From positions 3,720,001-3,784,000 of the forward strand of contig JAEILZ010000002.1 of the NCBI GenBank assembly GCA_018873225.1: DNA of 64,000 nt, written 5' to 3'. The DNA comes from [Phialemoniopsis] sp. UDSM-2020 (taxonomy: Eukaryota; Ascomycota; Sordariomycetes; Thyridiales; Thyridiaceae). The notes below the pieces were generated by a model. That model ran no database searches. It saw only the letters and a program-made list of their open reading frames with translations, and was not told the DNA's origin. A program made the position numbers and the translations under genes. Below are positions 18,595-30,291 of this stretch, in pieces (position 1 is the stretch's first letter; every line of letters starts with the position of its first letter).

Positions 18595-21098
18595 ATGCCA
18601 GAGCAATTTGAATCGCCACCGAATGTCGTAGTTCACAGATTGACCCAGAGGAGGACATTCAAAGCCTGCCGCACGTGTCGGCTACAGAAATCTCGATGCA
18701 TCAATGCGGACAACCCTCCATGCAGGCGTTGTCGAGCCACTGGGAGGGACTGTGTTTTTGAAGAAGTGAGGAGCAGCAACAGGGGCCAAAAGAGGGTCCA
18801 TGGTTCACAGGCACAGAGACAGAATGCAGGTAGTGAACAATCCTTGCAAGGAGACAACGAGAGATCTCAGAGGTATGTTGTGATCAGCACAAACCTTACT
18901 GGAAAGTATGCTAACCACAACATGTTACAGTATTCACGAACTGGAAGAGGAAGTACAGAGGCTACGTCGTGTCGTCAGCGATGCTCGTCGACAGGGTACA
19001 AGCGTTACGACGCCTTCAGAGACGTTCTCTCCGGCTCAGACACGCTCCCATCGAATCGCATCACTCGATTCTCGAATCGATGATCCAGGCTCACAGCCGT
19101 CGATGAATGAGGAAGATGCAGAGGCTTCGGAGAGTCAGTTCTTCATGCATCTCGACGCACCCATCTCAACGGTCCATGCTCTCAGTGAAACACAATCACC
19201 GCCGTCTCCACCACTAACAGGTCGAGGGAGAATGATGCCACCTCCGCGCACCACTCACGACAGTCCAGCTCAGAGCCACTCTCTTCTTGGTCGTCCTCAA
19301 TTCAACGACATTGTTACTACACACGTCATCTCCGAGTCAGAAGCACGAAGGTACTTTCAGCTGTAAGTGGTCGCCTCAATCAAGTCGTCCCATCTTGCTC
19401 TTGATTTTAAACTCTAAAATAGGTTCATTGCCAACTCCAATGTGTTTTTGCCACTCTTCGACCCAGCCGTCGACTCTTTTGAGGCTGTGCGCAGACGGTC
19501 GACATTTTGCTTTACCGTGATCATCGCTGTGGCGCTGAGGGCAGGCCGACATCATACAATTTCTGCACATCACGCTGAACAAGCAGAAAGCTGTTTCAAA
19601 GAAGCTCAGAATCTGGCAGCAAAAAGCCTTTTCGCAAGCTCTGCATCTCTCGAGACCATTCAAGGCGTGATCCTGCTGGCCGCATACTCCGAGAAGAACT
19701 CATTCGCTGTTAGCCATGCTTATCAGATGAGCCATGACATGGGGTTACCTGACCTGCTACCAAGAAAGTCATCAACGACACGTTTAGACCAAACGCTGCC
19801 TGAAAACAACAGTACCCGCAGGATTCGAGAGTTACGCACGGCCTTGATCCTCCACCAGGTCGACCAAGAGATTGCCAGTGGTACTGCGAGACAACCCCGA
19901 GGGCGTCCAGTCGAGGACCAGTTTCTCCGAGCTTTCCTCCAAAACAGGTGGTCTAGTGCCTACGACATCAGAATTGTGGCCAATGTGGAATTGACACAGA
20001 TGAGAGGTCTGATCATCGCCACGAACCTCCCGAACTATGCTAATTGACGATGTAATACTAGGTCGACTCCTTCGAGAGGTTGAAACACGAACAACCTTTG
20101 TGGGCAGTGTCAAGACATGGAGCGAGCAGGTTAGCAAGGACATAGAAGTATGGTTTGCACACTGGGATATGGCGTATCAAGGTAAGTGTGATGCATCCCC
20201 TTTTTCTTTTTGTGGAGAGGCATACGCTGACTGTTTTTGAGACCTGGATTTTGAGATTACGAGCTTCCCTCGTAGTAGCCTGCGGCTGCAGAAGGACTAC
20301 GCATTCGTGATAATTTGCAGTGCAACCATCAGTAAGCTTGTCAAGGAGCTTGCAGCTGAATCGACCAGCGACTTCATGACGGAAGAGATTAGCGAGGTTA
20401 TCGACGCTACCTTTGACAGGGCTGTGCAGATACTCAGCTTCATCGCTGAGACCGATGTTTACAAATGGTATCTGCAATGGGCACCAACTTATTCGGCTAC
20501 CTTTCCGGCCTTCACTGGTTCGTATAGTTTCCGATTCCGACTTCCTTTGTAACATTCCGGCTGATCAAGAAACGATGTATATACAGCTGCTCTAGCCTAC
20601 AGATTTGCAAAGCTTCGACGACGTGCGACCAGCTGGAAGTACATACAGTCACTACTGTCTTCAGTGGCCGACATTCTCGACGTTTATCCATACCCGATAT
20701 TCGCGCGCATCATCCGAGATATCTCCGTGCTCGCTTCTCGACACGTCCAAGAGTCCCCACCCGTCTCGACCAACACTGTACCCACCAGCATACAAGCCGT
20801 GTCCCAGGATCTTCACATGCAACCTACGCCTCAAATCCAAGAACCCTTATCGCCCATGACAACAAGTCGGGCGAGCCAGGGTTTCGCCAACGACTGTGAC
20901 TCGGCTAGTGGTGTTGGCACAGAGTGGATTCCGGCGCCCTTCTCACAATACATGTTTCACGACGATATCCTAAACACTGATCATCTCGACATGCAGCAGG
21001 CCTCTCTGAGCATGCCTGACTTCACATTCGACTTCAACTCTTTTGCCGCATCTGTTCAGGCTTGCATGGATGTTCCGGATGCGCCGGGTACGCTATGA
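18595..21098 (+). CDS. Zn2Cys6 transcription factor (acetamidase-regulator-like)
   Basis: Six exons: 18595-18872, 18931-19362, 19423-20006, 20062-20181, 20242-20517 and 20587-21098; 733 residues. The N-terminal binuclear cluster is C-RT-C-RLQKSR-C-INADNPP-C-RR-C-RATGRD-C, starting near residue 24. A coiled-coil linker (ELEEEVQRLRRVV) follows, the usual dimerisation element. The middle region (AVALRAGRHH, LQTIQGV-like SLETIQGVILLAAYS, WFAHWD, ATFDRAVQILSF) matches fungal-type regulators of the amdR-like group. The C-terminus is polar and Asp/Phe-rich, a plausible activation domain. The fourth exon is reached by an intron with an unusual donor (G|GTCTGA) but a good GCTAATT branch and TACTAG acceptor. 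It removes a stop and gives QMRGRLLREVE. Its position between the amine-oxidising genes and the amidase suggests it controls them. Confidence 0.85.
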
Positions 21099-21296
21099 GT
21101 TAGACTCTTCTATGACTTGTTAAACTACAAGGGGTTCATATTTGAAGAATTGCAGTCATATCAATCGTACGATCCTGTTTAAACCTCTAACAACCTCAAT
21201 CACTACAGTTCTGCCGATGAGATGTGACATGTCTCAGCCTGTCTTATCCCGGCCTGTCAGTCAGTTTGATATTGACTGCGCTTCAGTGAAGAAGCG

Positions 21297-23311
21297 TCAT
21301 TGCACATTGACCACCTGATCCACGACTTCTGTGGCCGTGATCAGCTCTTCATCGTCGAAAGGCCTAGCCACGATCTGAATAGTGACAGGTTGGTTGGCCC
21401 ACAAGGCGGGGTCGTCTATCAATCAATAACTGTTAGCTTCGCGCACAATGCGCTTTCTGGACGCAGCAACTTACAAATATCTTGATAAACGCCGTCAAAG
21501 GGATTGCTCCTTGGTTGGTAGCTTGTATCCTTAGGGTCGTCCGTCGCGTTGATCTTGATACTCTTGATAGGAAGTATAGTAGATGGATAGTCGATGAGAT
21601 TGAAAAGACAAGTATATCCCCACCAAGGCAGGAAGTCGTGCGGATATCCGGCGGAAGGGGAGGCTGGGCAGATGAGACCGTCAATTGGTCGACCAGTCGA
21701 AGTCTGCTGGCTGGTAGCATCCCAAGCATCTGATATCGATTCTCGATACCGAGTCTGAGCTTGAATGAGCTAATGTGAAGGCAGTTAGTCTCAAATTATT
21801 TCCTGAGGAAGGAAGAAGTTGTTACCTTGATGACATCCCGCGCGGTCGTGGTGCCACTTTGGATGTTGAATGTCTCAAACAGCTTAGTAGCGGCAGGCAT
21901 CGGAGTCTCGCCAGCCTTCGCTAAGAGGTTGATAGAATCTTCAATACCGCATTGGAAGTATATGTCAAACTGATAGCAACGAATTAGCTTGGCTCTCGAG
22001 ACAAGTGCATACTTCGGTGGGCCTTACATAGACTTGGCATGCCTCCCAGCAGTCAAAAGGCATCTTGAATGGTATTACTGTTGGTCTCAGTAGTTAGTCA
22101 CAGTTCAAGATTGACAAATATCCTCGTGCGTACCTTCGTGGCCTTGCGCTCTGAGCTTATCCGCTGTCAAGCGCATTGCACGCAATATCGGGGGCTGTGG
22201 CATGACCACCTCATCCCATTCCCAGAGTCCGAAAGCGAGCTTGCCCTCTGGCTTTGGTATCTCTCTCCAAGGCACGGGCATGCAGGTTGTATCATAACGA
22301 CGTTGTGGCCAGTCGATCAGTGTTCGCGTCATGAGCTTGAGATCCGACATGCTGTGGCAGACCGGACCACAGGACACCCGAATGTTCAGCTGGCCAGACT
22401 CGACGCTCTTCATGCCTCTCTTTGGAACTCGGTCCGCAGATGGACGGATGCCGTACAGACCAGTGAATGCCGCCGGTGCCCGAATCGAGCCTCCGATGTC
22501 GGTAGATGGTGCCATAGGGCAACCCTTGAGTGCTACCAAGGCGGCATCTCCTCCGGAGCTGCCACCCGGTCCGAAGTCGAGGTTGAAAGGGTTGAGAGTT
22601 CGTCCATACAGATTGCTCACTGTCTCGAGTAGCATCCCCGTTTGTGGCATTGTCGTCTTGGCAAAGAAGACTGCTCCAGCTTCGCGCAGTGTCTTGACTG
22701 TGGCAGACTCCCGCTCGGCTCTGTGGCCCGCGTTGGCGGCGTAGCCCCAGGTTGTTGCATATCCAGGAACGTCATAGGTGTCCTATATATACGCATACGC
22801 AAAATCAGTGGTTGTTCCTCTACACCAGTATCTCCGGGTAGTGCTCCCGGCGCGTTGCTGACCTTGAGCGCGATGGGCACTCCATGCAGAGGCCCGACTA
22901 GCTTTCCAGTACGCTTGAAATGCTCGTCAAGCTCAGCAGCTCTCTTAAGTCCTTGCTCTGGAAAGAAAGCTGTGAAGCAGTTCACCTAATGGCAAGAAAG
23001 CATTAGCATGGGCATCATGACGAAAGGAGGTCTTGCCAAATGCGTACCAGCTGATGAGCTATAGCAGCTCGGCCGCAGAAGGCCTCGGTCACTTGAGTGG
23101 CTGATAGCTGTCCGCTTGTAATCTTTGCCACTAGTTCAGTCGCCGTGAGCTCTGTGATGGCTAGCTCCTCTGCCGATAGCAAGCCGCAGGAAGAGGGGAC
23201 AGAAGTGACGTTCTTGAGACTTGCAACGGAAGCCTTATCCAATGTCCATTTCGGTGGAATGGCTGTATTGATCGCATCCCGAAACTCGCGAGCTGAAGAT
23301 TCCCAGCTCAT
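21297..23311 (-). CDS. Acetamidase-type amidase (amidase signature family)
   Basis: Start MSWESSAREFRD at 23311; stop at 21299-21297. Seven exons; 546 residues, close to Aspergillus AmdS. Introns follow AHQL, PIALK, GHE, CQVY, DVIK and VYQDI, each with GT...AG and an in-frame join. The catalytic triad of the family is visible: Lys in VPIALK|DTYDVPG, the cis-Ser in GPGGSSGGDAALVA and the nucleophile Ser in TDIGGSIRAPAAF. The enzyme hydrolyses carboxamides to acid plus ammonia (or amine) in the cytosol. It is convergent with the Zn2Cys6 regulator (198 nt between stops) and divergent from a DAL5-type permease across a 623-nt promoter with several GATA motifs. That arrangement is typical of a nitrogen-regulated uptake-plus-hydrolysis pair. 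The precise amide is unknown; aryl or short aliphatic amides are both possible. Confidence 0.9.
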
Positions 23312-23934
23312 TATGAAAAGTGGTAGTAGGTGAGTCCAGAAGACTTGGAGAATTGGAGAATTGGGTGAGCTAGGAAGATGGTCTGGTCGAACGTCAACTG
23401 CAAACAATGAAGTCAGGTCTCTAGCAATCTCGACTGAAAGCAGCACTTCGAGCAGAATCAGAAGTATCTAAGCTAAGTCCAGGAGCTTATCACATGCAAT
23501 CTTGGAACTGTTGTTATCTTGAGAGCTGGAGCTGAGCTGCGGGACAGAGCCGGTCGCGAGCCGGCTTGGAGACGGCCCCGAGCCGGCCGACTCAAGATAC
23601 GAAGAGTGGAGTGTGGGGAGAGATTAGCCAGTGGGTACCCAATCACCTGCCCCAACTCCACCCCCGGATTCTCGAGAAGGGGCAGCCAGATAAGCCACAA
23701 TGTCTTGATCTTCCAATCCCCAACAAGACTGAATCCTGGAGATAGGCAGTCGGCCGGGACGCGATGCTAATCTTCTCCCTTGACTCTCACTCCTGAGTTT
23801 GTCTATAATAAGTGTCTGCAGACAACATCCCCAACCTTCCTCTCCATATCACTGGCTCAAGCACACAACTCTCGGACGGCAACACTCCTCAACACCGTGC
23901 TCCAGTTGCTCAGTCTCGTGATAGACCTAACAAC
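23312..23934. promoter_or_regulatory. Divergent amidase / MFS permease promoter with five HGATAR motifs
   Basis: GATA-factor motifs seen: TGATAA (minus, 23488-23493), AGATAA (minus, 23515-23520), AGATAA (plus, 23688-23693), AGATAG (plus, 23740-23745) and TGATAG (plus, 23919-23924). About two are expected by chance in this length. Two of them on the minus strand and one on the plus strand are the strong GATAA form. A GGCTCG-like GC-rich inverted stretch (GAGCCGG repeats, about 23550-23590) lies in the middle. The layout suits AreA/Nit2-type activation of both genes; binding is inference. Confidence 0.5.
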
Positions 23935-25889
23935 ATGCCTTCAGACAAACACAACGAAAAGTTGGGTCCTCCGGCTAAGCAGGACAATCCTTCTGTTTAC
24001 GCCAACGAGGCCGAAGCCATGTACACCCCGGAGCAAGAAGCCCGTATCAAGAAGAAGATTGACAGATACCTGCTGCCAGTCTTGACCATCATGTACCTGA
24101 TATCCTACCTTGACCGATCCAACAGTACGTCCCCTTCTTGATTCTGCACCCTGTCTGTTGAAGGTCTTCGAAGCTAATCCCGCATCACTCCAGTGGGCAA
24201 TGCCGCCATCATCGGTCTGAAGCAAGACCTCCACTTGACGCCTGCTCAATACAACCTGTGCTTGACGATCTTCTTCATTCCGTACACGCTCTTCGAGATC
24301 CCATCCAACCTGATGCTCAAGGTCATGAGGCCATCGCTCTGGATCGGAATCATGATGGTGACCTGGGGAGTGATTGCTACGTAAGTCACAGCATGGCGAA
24401 GACAGTCGCAGTACCGGACACAGTCGTAGAGTCTGACCTTTGATTGCGTTTATAGGTTGATGGGAATTGTAAAGGACTTCAAAGGCCTTATGGCTGCCAG
24501 GTTCTTCCTTGCTGTCGGCGAGGTGAGTCACTTCCCCATTGGTAATCTGTTTTGAACACAGACTGCTGACACAAGCTCGGGTGCTTAGGCCGGCTTCTTC
24601 CCTGCTGCTAGCTATATCCTGACCCTGTGGTATCGTCGTCACGAGATCCAGCTGCGCATGGGTATCTTTTACTCGGCGGGAGCCTTCTCCGGTGCCGTCT
24701 CTGGCCTGCTCGCGTACCTGATCAACAAGATGAACGGCGTTGGTGGGCTGGAAGGATGGCGATGGTACGTTTTGAGAATCACCGGGATGAATTGCAAAAC
24801 AAGCTGACAACTCTGCCGCCAGGGTGTTTATTCTCGAGGGGATGCTGACGGTTCTCATTGCTTGCGCGGCACCCTTTCTCCTCCCGGATAACCCGGCGAC
24901 TTGTCGATTCCTGACTGAGGAGGAGAAGGCCATTGTTGCGCACCGCATCAAGTACGATACCGGAACCACCCAAGGCTCATTTGACGCCAACGAGTCCTTC
25001 AAACGCAAGTATCTCTGGGCTGCCGTCAGCGACTACAAGGTTTGGCTGGTGGTCTTGGTCTACTGGGGAAGCGCGATTCCGATCTATGGGTACGTTGTGC
25101 TCGTCTCTCACCATTCAGAATGCAACTTCTGACTCACATTTGGAACAGGTTCATTTACACCTTGCCAACTGTCATCAACCAACTTGGATACACGGCTGAG
25201 ATTGCGGTATGTCGAATTGTTTATACCCTGTTTTGTCACCATGAACTCCTGCTGACGGCTTTGCTATTTAGCAACTCATGACCATTCCGATTTACTCGGC
25301 AGCTGTCCTCGCTTTGCTGCTGACGGCGCATCTGTCTGATCGATCCGGAGACCGATCGCTATATGTCATCGTGCCCCTTATTGTCGGTGGCATTGGTCTT
25401 ATCGGACTTCTGGCGATTCCCAAGGGAGGATATGCCCCGGGTGCACTCTTCGCCATGCTGTTCCTCGTCGCTATGGGCCTTTACTCAATTGTGTGCGGTA
25501 CGGTTGCATGGACAGGTATGACTCACCTTGCAAAGTCTCTGGGTTACGATGTTCAAGAGCTAACATAACGCAACACAGCAAACAACCTCGCCGGACCCTG
25601 GAAGCGCGCCGTGGGCATGGCAGTCATGATCGCGGCCGGCAACCTGGGTGGTGCGGCTGGTACCAACATTTACCTCGCCAGGGAAGCACCCCAGTACTGG
25701 ACTGGCTTTGGCGTGTCTCTTGGAGTTGTCATCATCTCGCTCTTGGCCACGGTCTTCCTGCGATTCAAACTGAAGTCGATCAACGCCAAACGCGATGCCA
25801 TGGACCCTGCCGCGATCCGAGAGCAATACAGTGAGGAGGAGCTTATGGACATGGGCGATGAGAGTCCGTTCTTTCGGTACACCATCTAG
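23935..25889 (+). CDS. DAL5/anion:cation symporter-type MFS permease
   Basis: Start MPSDKHNEKLGPP at 23935. Eight exons; introns follow LDRSN, VIAT, AVGE, EGWRW, IPIYG, AEIA and VAWT. About 500 residues. Family marks: KKKIDRYLLPVL before TM1, SYLDRSNMGNA, FFIPYTLFEIPSNLMLK, RFFLAVGEAGFFPA, WYRRHEIQLRMG and FLLPDNPAT. These are the signature segments of the fungal allantoate/nicotinate/biotin-type (DAL5-like) plasma-membrane importers. The substrate in this subfamily is usually a small carboxylate or amide, such as allantoate, ureidosuccinate or nicotinate. It shares a divergent promoter with the amidase, so import of the amidase substrate is the simplest reading. Splice joins were verified by frame and by continuity of TM segments; exact donor bases at some joins could shift by a codon. 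Confidence 0.88.
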
Positions 25890-26057
25890 ATATTTAGGGG
25901 GCATCTACATGTGGTTTGATGCTCAGATGTCTCACCGGATACGCTTCATCACGAGCATGGAACAAAGTATCAATACATCAAGAAAGTACGCTCAATTACT
26001 ACTTTGATTAAGGCGCAAGTGAAGAATTAAATACGGCTACTCGGGCATACCAATCCC

Positions 26058-28388
26058 CTAGTAAGGGCTGGTGGCATTGCTGAGGCCGCTGTAGTAGTTG
26101 ATCCACTTGAAGATCTCGATGTGCCACACCAGACTGTTCTCGCGGTTCTGCACCCAGTGGTTCTCGTCCGGGAAGTTGAGGAACTTGCTGGGCACGCCCT
26201 TGGTCTGCAGTATGTTGAACAGCAAGATGCCCTCGGCGACGGGCAGGCGGTAGTCCTTGTCGTTGTGGACGACAAAGTGGGGGGTCGCCCAGTTGTCAAT
26301 GTACAGCAGCGGGTTATGGTCGTAGTAAGGCGAGCCCGGCCGGAAGGCCTCCGGGGTAAAGGTACCGTTGAAGTCGTGGTTCATGAACCAGAGCTCCTCG
26401 CTGGCGAATTGGTTCAGCGTAGACGTGCTGCCGTCGTGGGTGACGAGGGCCTTGAACCAGCGGCCCATCTCGTGGCCTTGCATCCTACAAACTGTCAGTG
26501 TGAGTTCTACTAGGCATAGGTCATGAACTGACCAGTTGGTCATGTAACCACCAAAAGAAGCGCCCGCCTCAATACCATTGTCAGTATCGACATAGTCGAG
26601 GTTGTCGCGCACGTACTCCCAGGCATGGACGAGATCCCAGTAAGGGTAGGTGCCCCAGCGACCCTGCACAGAGTCGGTGAGGTTCTGGCCCCAGCCCGTA
26701 GAAGCAGTCGGGTTGGGCGCGATCACCACGTAGCCCTGGTCGGCCCAGACCTTGAAGTTCCACCGCACACTCCAGCTGTTGGCGTGGTTGCCCTGCGGAC
26801 CACCGTGTGAGATGAAGGCGAGCGGGTACTTCTTGGACTTGTCGAATCTCTTGGGGTAGACGATCCAAGCTTGCTGCTTGATCTCGGAGGTGTTGGTGGA
26901 GTAGTAGAACTCGGAGACGTCTTGAGGGCTGAGGTCGGCAAGTTCCTTATCCGCTTTATTGGCCTGGAAGTGTGAAATCACTTCCTTGCCGTCCGTACTC
27001 ACCGAGTAGAAATCTCGGCTAGACCAGATCTTCGAGTCAGAGACGAGGATCTTCCCATCCGGCAGCACGTTATAACTCGAGACAACACCTTCGTCGGTGA
27101 TATTCTTGGGCTGGAAGTCCTTGGTCGCATTCAGTGGTACGGGGAAGATACGTCCACGCCCTAGGTCAGTGGCCGACGCGTAGAGCGTCTTGGAATCGAG
27201 CGACCATTCGAGATGGTCCGGGCCTCGGTCCCACTCAGTGGCATGAGCAGTCACGTCCCAATTGTCCTTGTCAACATTGGCCACGTAGATGATGTTGCGG
27301 TCTGCCTCGTAGTAGATGCCGTTCATTTGAACCCAGGCCACGGACTTGCTGTCCGGGGAGAATTTGGGCGCCGACGAGGCACCTTGCTGCTCTGGGTACT
27401 TGGTGGTGCCGCGTGCGTTGATGCGAACGGCATTTTCGTGGGAGCCGCCGAAGGGCACGTACCAGAGCTGGCTGCTGGTGTAGTTGGCAAGAGGCAGGTC
27501 GATGTCCTTGCTAATGAACACAATCTTGCGTCCGTCTGGTGACAGATCGTAGTCACCCTGGTCGTTGAGATCCAGTGGGCTTTCGGCCTTGGTGACATTG
27601 CCGATGCCCGTGACGTAGTTGGTCAGGTTGCCCTGGAGCACGGCCGTGCCGTTGCTGACCTTGAGCGTGCCACCAAACACTGCATTCTTCTTCTCGTCAA
27701 GCCAGTAGTCCTTTAGTGTTCTCTGTCAGTACACGGACTCTACGTGAAAATATCAAGCGAGTGCGACATACCCAGTGGCGCGCGTAAATGGCAGAGTAAA
27801 TCCTCGCAGTGGAATGGGGTGTGGCAGACAACTGCTCGTTGTATGCCGTCCCATTGGGCCATGCCTTTGTATACACTAGGAAATTGATATCTCCAACACT
27901 GGTGCGCGCGGCCTTGAGACCCGAGTACGGGGCGGGCAGCGAGGCGACGAGCTTGGCAGTTTGCGGCGAGCTGGACTTGCCGTAGTACAGGCTAACCCCG
28001 CCATTGTCTTCGGCGTTGGAGCTGTTCAGGTAGAGGATGTGCTCCGGGTCATTCTGGATGAACACGAGCTCAGAGATATCTGAACCCTTGTGCCAGGTGG
28101 TAATGGCCTTCTTGGTCTTGAGCTCGATCCGCTTCCAGCTGGTGGAGGCTTTGTGCGTGGTCCACGAGTAATTGGTGGCCGTGAAGAACGCAAACTCCTG
28201 TTGATCTCGTCAATTGACATTCGCATGGTCGGGCATGACCCGCGATTGGATACGGCACTTACTCCCGAGGGGTCCGGTAGCGCGGCCGAGTAGCGGTTCG
28301 CGGCAAGCATCTCCTCCGGGGTGATGGCATAGACAGCCGGCACGAGGGCCGATGCTGCCACGGCAGCCAGCGCTTGTAGGGTCTTCAT
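26058..28388 (-). CDS. dpp5: Secreted dipeptidyl-peptidase V (S9 family)
   Basis: Four exons: 28388-28263, 28197-27772, 27710-26533 and 26484-26058; 718 residues, as expected (about 720). Signal peptide MKTLQALAAVAASALVPAVYA. The N-terminal half is the beta-propeller (repeated DYDLSPDGRKIVF, APKFSPDSKSVAW and LEWSLDSKTLYAS units). The C-terminal half is an alpha/beta hydrolase with HGGPQGNHANSW, nucleophile Ser in GASFGGYMTNW, Asp in HNDKDYRLP and His in PDENHWV. The enzyme releases X-Ala, His-Ser and Ser-Tyr type dipeptides outside the cell, and is a known major secreted antigen in Aspergillus. Many NxS/T sequons are present. The 48-nt intron at 26532-26485, just after the catalytic motif, is a multiple of three with no in-frame stop, so retention would insert 16 residues. 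Confidence 0.92.
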
Positions 28389-30291
28389 ATCGGGCACGAC
28401 GCTAGAATCTCAATTGATTCGAGATTGATAGGTAGCACTGCGCTGAAGAGACGAGCAAAGTCCACAGGCACGGGAGCTCTGGACTCGCGCGGGCGGAGGA
28501 GCTCATTTATCTGGCCCTGCGATCGTCATTGCGCCCCGCTTGGATGGTAGCATATACATATAGTAGCCCAATTAAGCAGGTGAGATTTGCGTGCGCAAGT
28601 CGTGATGTGATGCGGGATCCAAGTGGCACAAACTCCTCGATCATTGGGCGTTGCGGTGAACAATTTGCAGGCTGATTGACAAGAGCAGGGGTCAAGCTGA
28701 CGCGGGTCGCCAGAGACCTTGTCTTTTTTGTCTTTTCTTTTGGGTGACACGGTGACACAGACAGTAGCAATAAGACTGAAGGGCATGGAGAGCAATGGCA
28801 TCAGCGATCAATCCTGCTTTCGGTGTTTGGTCGGCTTGGCGTTTATCACCGGATTTGGCAGGTCATTGCAGCGGGACTGGAATGCTGTCATCCTTTGACG
28901 CGAGCCTGGAGCGTGCTAACGTCATGCCATGGCGAGACGAGGTAGTGAAGTATCTGCAGTCAGCTCACTTATCTCCCTCCTGGGCGCGGCACGGTAAACA
29001 ATAAAGTAGACCCCAGCGAGTAATACAAGCCATGTCTTCCGGCTGCCAAGCCCGAGTGGATAGAAAACGCAATCTGTGTAGCATTGCAGCTCCAACCACC
29101 CCGGTCGGAGCTCGTCGAACCCCGCACTGACGAGGCCGAGGACGAAGACAATCGACGCATGTAGGCAATCGAATACGATGCCCGGCTGCTGCCTTGATGC
29201 CCAGGTCGTAAGCTTTGTGGAAGGTCACCAGTGGACAAGATCGTGGGCGCCAGGCAGACCAGGGTTCGGCAGATCGAGCTCATCACGCAATGCCATGATT
29301 GCCTGTCAACCACATCATGGGTACGGATCAAGGAAATACACCCAGTGCTTTTAAGCTTTAAGGAAGAGCATGCAAAGCGGCTGTCTTTCGGTTTAGCTAG
29401 CGATCATCCCGAAATAGAAGTGTACACAGGCTGCCATTGGCCACAAACATGACATGCAGGGGGCTAAGGCGGCGTGCCTCGAAGAGCAGCTCGCTTTAAG
29501 ATTAGGGCTTCTCAGCCTTGTGGGGTTTTCGAAGCTTCTACTCTGTCTTGTTTGAGTTATGACGATTGACCGTTTGTGGAATTTGTGCGTGGCGCGTGTT
29601 GGTATATGTTAGCAAAGATACTAGTCGATGTATGAAGCATCACATTGGTAGGCGAGCCTCTCAAACGGCATATCGATAACAAAGTTGAACGAAAGGACCG
29701 GTCCGTTCTAACGAACTCAATGGCCTCTTATACTGGTTTCTCGGATACTCTTCTTGATCCGGCCCCAAAACTTTTCTTATAGAATTGTACATTGCATGCA
29801 GGATCGATCAAAGGCATCAGAGCCTCAATCAAAGAAAGCAAAGAAGGAAAGGGGCTCTGTCTGTTTGCGACTAGAATGGATTATTCTCGTTTATTCATGC
29901 CTCTTTTCTTTGGAGGGGAGTTCTTCGTTCTGCAGCATCCGGGCTTCTCTTATCTAGGAGCAGAATCTCCATTCGCGTAGCCATTATCTCTGCCCCATTT
30001 GGGTCCGTCTCTAGTGTCTATTAGGAGCAATCAGTGCGTATGTCTTGTCCTGAAGCGGCCATTTCCCCTCCCCGCAAGTATCCACCGGCGAGGGTGGAGA
30101 ATGGCGGACAGACTTGGAACCGTTTAACCCCAAACCGCGCCCTTTACCTATCGGCCAACTTCACCCCTCTCCATTTCCAGCCAAGCGAACAGATAGGCAC
30201 ACTATCCCCAGGCACTCTGGCCACATATCGATCAACTACCTGATCCCTCCGGCATCTGAAGCAATTACTGGGCAAACCCACAGAATAAAAA
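28389..30291. other. Divergent intergenic region, dpp5 / Zn2Cys6 regulator
   Basis: These 1.9 kb lie between the start of dpp5 (minus) and the start of a Zn2Cys6 gene (plus). Short ORFs occur on both strands without recognisable content. The right end has a pyrimidine-rich leader (CCCCTCTCCATTTCC). It presumably holds both promoters. Confidence 0.5.

Noticed and set aside
24000..25008. A 355-codon minus-strand ORF opposite the DAL5-type permease
   Set aside because: It spans introns and exons of a clear permease gene on the other strand and shows no domain.
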